The notes beneath the pieces are model-generated. The model searched no databases. It was not told the origin of the DNA and was given only the letters and a program-made list of their open reading frames with translations. DNA of 63,804 nt, taken from the NCBI GenBank assembly GCA_023512015.1, contig JAIMAI010000012.1, positions 1 through 63,804 on the forward strand, in the 5' to 3' direction. Below, piece by piece: positions 63,051-63,804 of the stretch (within the stretch, counting starts at the first letter, position 1; every line of letters begins with the position of its first letter). The DNA comes from Acidothermus sp. Its GTDB lineage: Bacteria > Actinomycetota > Actinomycetes > Acidothermales > Acidothermaceae. A program made the position numbers and the translations under genes.

Positions 63051-63804
63051 GCATGCTCACGCTACCCGCACTGAGGAGCGACGACCCCCTTGGTTTCCTC
63101 GCCGCTCTGGGTGTCCTCACCGTGCTCCGCTCGGAAACAGAGGTTGTTGACGACGAACTCGCCCTTGGTTGGGAAAGAGTAGGTGGGCCTGCGGTAGTGC
63201 AGGTACCGTTTGACACCCTCGACGAGCTAGTGGATGCCTTGCACGAGGCTGCAAATCGCCTGCTAGGGGAAGGCAGAGTGTTTGCTGCCGGGCCCGCCGA
63301 ACTACCCCCTGAGCGCCTTTCGAAGGAGGAGCGCGCCAAGCGCAAGGAAGAAGCCTCAGAAAAGGTTCCGCTCGATCCGCTGCGGGCGATTTCTCGAGCC
63401 GACGCCATAAAATGGTATCGGGACTTAGTACAGACAAGAGATCCGCAAGCGCTTCGATGGCTCTGCGGATTTCTCGATCAAATCTCTACACTCTCAGATA
63501 GCCATTTCGCCGCCGTCACCCCACTTATCGTTCTTAGTCGACAGCAAACAAGCCGACAGGTTTGTCGCGGACTTCTTGAAACTGTAGCAGCGAACCGAAG
63601 ACTCATCGATCAGGCTTTACGAGGGTGGCAGCGAGTCGCTGAGCAGGCTGGGGCCAACTTGGACTGGCGTGCTGTTCGTAGCGCCGCGTTACGTACCGAT
63701 GGAACCTCGCAGCCTGCCGCCGTCCCGGGCCTGGAATGGCTTGCCCTTCAATCAGCGCCATGGTTCCGGTTGTCGGGCGAGGTAGAGCGACCCATGGCGT
63801 GGTG
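63047..63804 (+). CDS. Cas8-like large subunit or Cas3-associated protein, N-terminal part
   Basis: The first 252 codons of a gene that runs off the window. ATG 63047 overlaps the cas3 stop (ATGA). The N-terminus ALRSDDPLGFLAALGVLTVL resembles the opening of the type I-G large subunits (Csx17/Csb3-like Cas8), and PGLEWLALQSAPWFRLSGEV is also found in that group. NCBI models also include a 'Cas3-extension' family next to type I-G cas3, and it could be that. At least three TTA codons occur in this short stretch. The rest of the locus (cas4/cas1, cas2, CRISPR array) must lie downstream. Confidence 0.65.
   Translation, partial: MSMLTLPALRSDDPLGFLAALGVLTVLRSETEVVDDELALGWERVGGPAVVQVPFDTLDELVDALHEAANRLLGEGRVFAAGPAELPPERLSKEERAKRKEEASEKVPLDPLRAISRADAIKWYRDLVQTRDPQALRWLCGFLDQISTLSDSHFAAVTPLIVLSRQQTSRQVCRGLLETVAANRRLIDQALRGWQRVAEQAGANLDWRAVRSAALRTDGTSQPAAVPGLEWLALQSAPWFRLSGEVERPMAW

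Overview
The window is GC-rich, densely packed chromosomal DNA from an actinobacterium. Supporting marks are the eno–FtsB/DivIC–DUF501–Ppx order, both mycothiol enzymes MshB and Mca, a type 'Sdh1' succinate dehydrogenase, abundant GTG/TTG starts and many TANNNT boxes placed 6-7 nt before the start codon, which points to leaderless transcription. From memory the gene content and order fit an Acidothermus/Frankia-like lineage, but no species is claimed.

Layout. 1-2175: end of enolase, then divisome protein, DUF501 and exopolyphosphatase. 2172-6500 (minus): membrane GGDEF-EAL c-di-GMP enzyme and a secreted subtilisin-like protease ending in a 13-unit Trp-rich pentad repeat. 6725-9234: VOC protein, UdgB DNA glycosylase, NDH-2. 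9275-9350: a tRNA with a UAA anticodon but a short class-I variable loop. 9350-11970: an accessory pocket behind this tRNA with a broken VapBC/PIN-type toxin-antitoxin module, a DUF4287 gene whose 3' end is duplicated, a leaderless hypothetical gene and an unrecognised two-gene cassette. 12041-19285 (minus): MsrA, MscS channel, DUF72, membrane proteins, MFS exporter, VWA protein plus MoxR-like ATPase. 19412-31450: FIST sensor, MarR/DHA2 efflux pair, threonine dehydratase, GreA, Mca with a small membrane protein, Ogt, thioredoxin-domain protein, PAS/GAF/PP2C phosphatase and a cis-prenyl transferase. 31450-33130: a small membrane protein gene, a duplicated and frameshifted copy of the prenyl transferase 3' end, then a perfect TGTGA-N6-TCACA (Crp/GlxR-type) site before a secreted transglycosylase-like gene. 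33173-38526: FumC, HesB-like protein, GlpX, XseB/XseA, flavin reductase. 38593-44440 (minus): a complete small chemosensory set (CheW, MCP, hybrid CheA-REC, REC-GAF) with no motility genes nearby. 44477-48337: FtsH-like protease, MshB, small proteins. 48540-52074: succinate dehydrogenase. 52127-57099: ABC-2 exporter, NUDIX, pterin carbinolamine dehydratase, phospholipase-D-like lipoprotein, YchF. 57438-63804: a type I-G (formerly I-U) CRISPR-cas effector operon (Cas7/Csb1, Csb2, Cas3 with C-terminal HD, and the start of a Cas8-like or Cas3-associated subunit), cut by the window end.

How genes work together: MshB and Mca belong to mycothiol synthesis and mycothiol-dependent detoxification; FumC and SDH are adjacent TCA steps; GlpX serves gluconeogenesis; XseA/XseB form exonuclease VII; CheW/MCP/CheA/REC form one signalling unit; Csb1/Csb2/Cas8 should form the Cascade that recruits Cas3. 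Recurrent small tandem repeats (12-23 nt units) sit between or at the ends of genes. No CRISPR array, cas1, cas2, rRNA or intact insertion sequence is seen.
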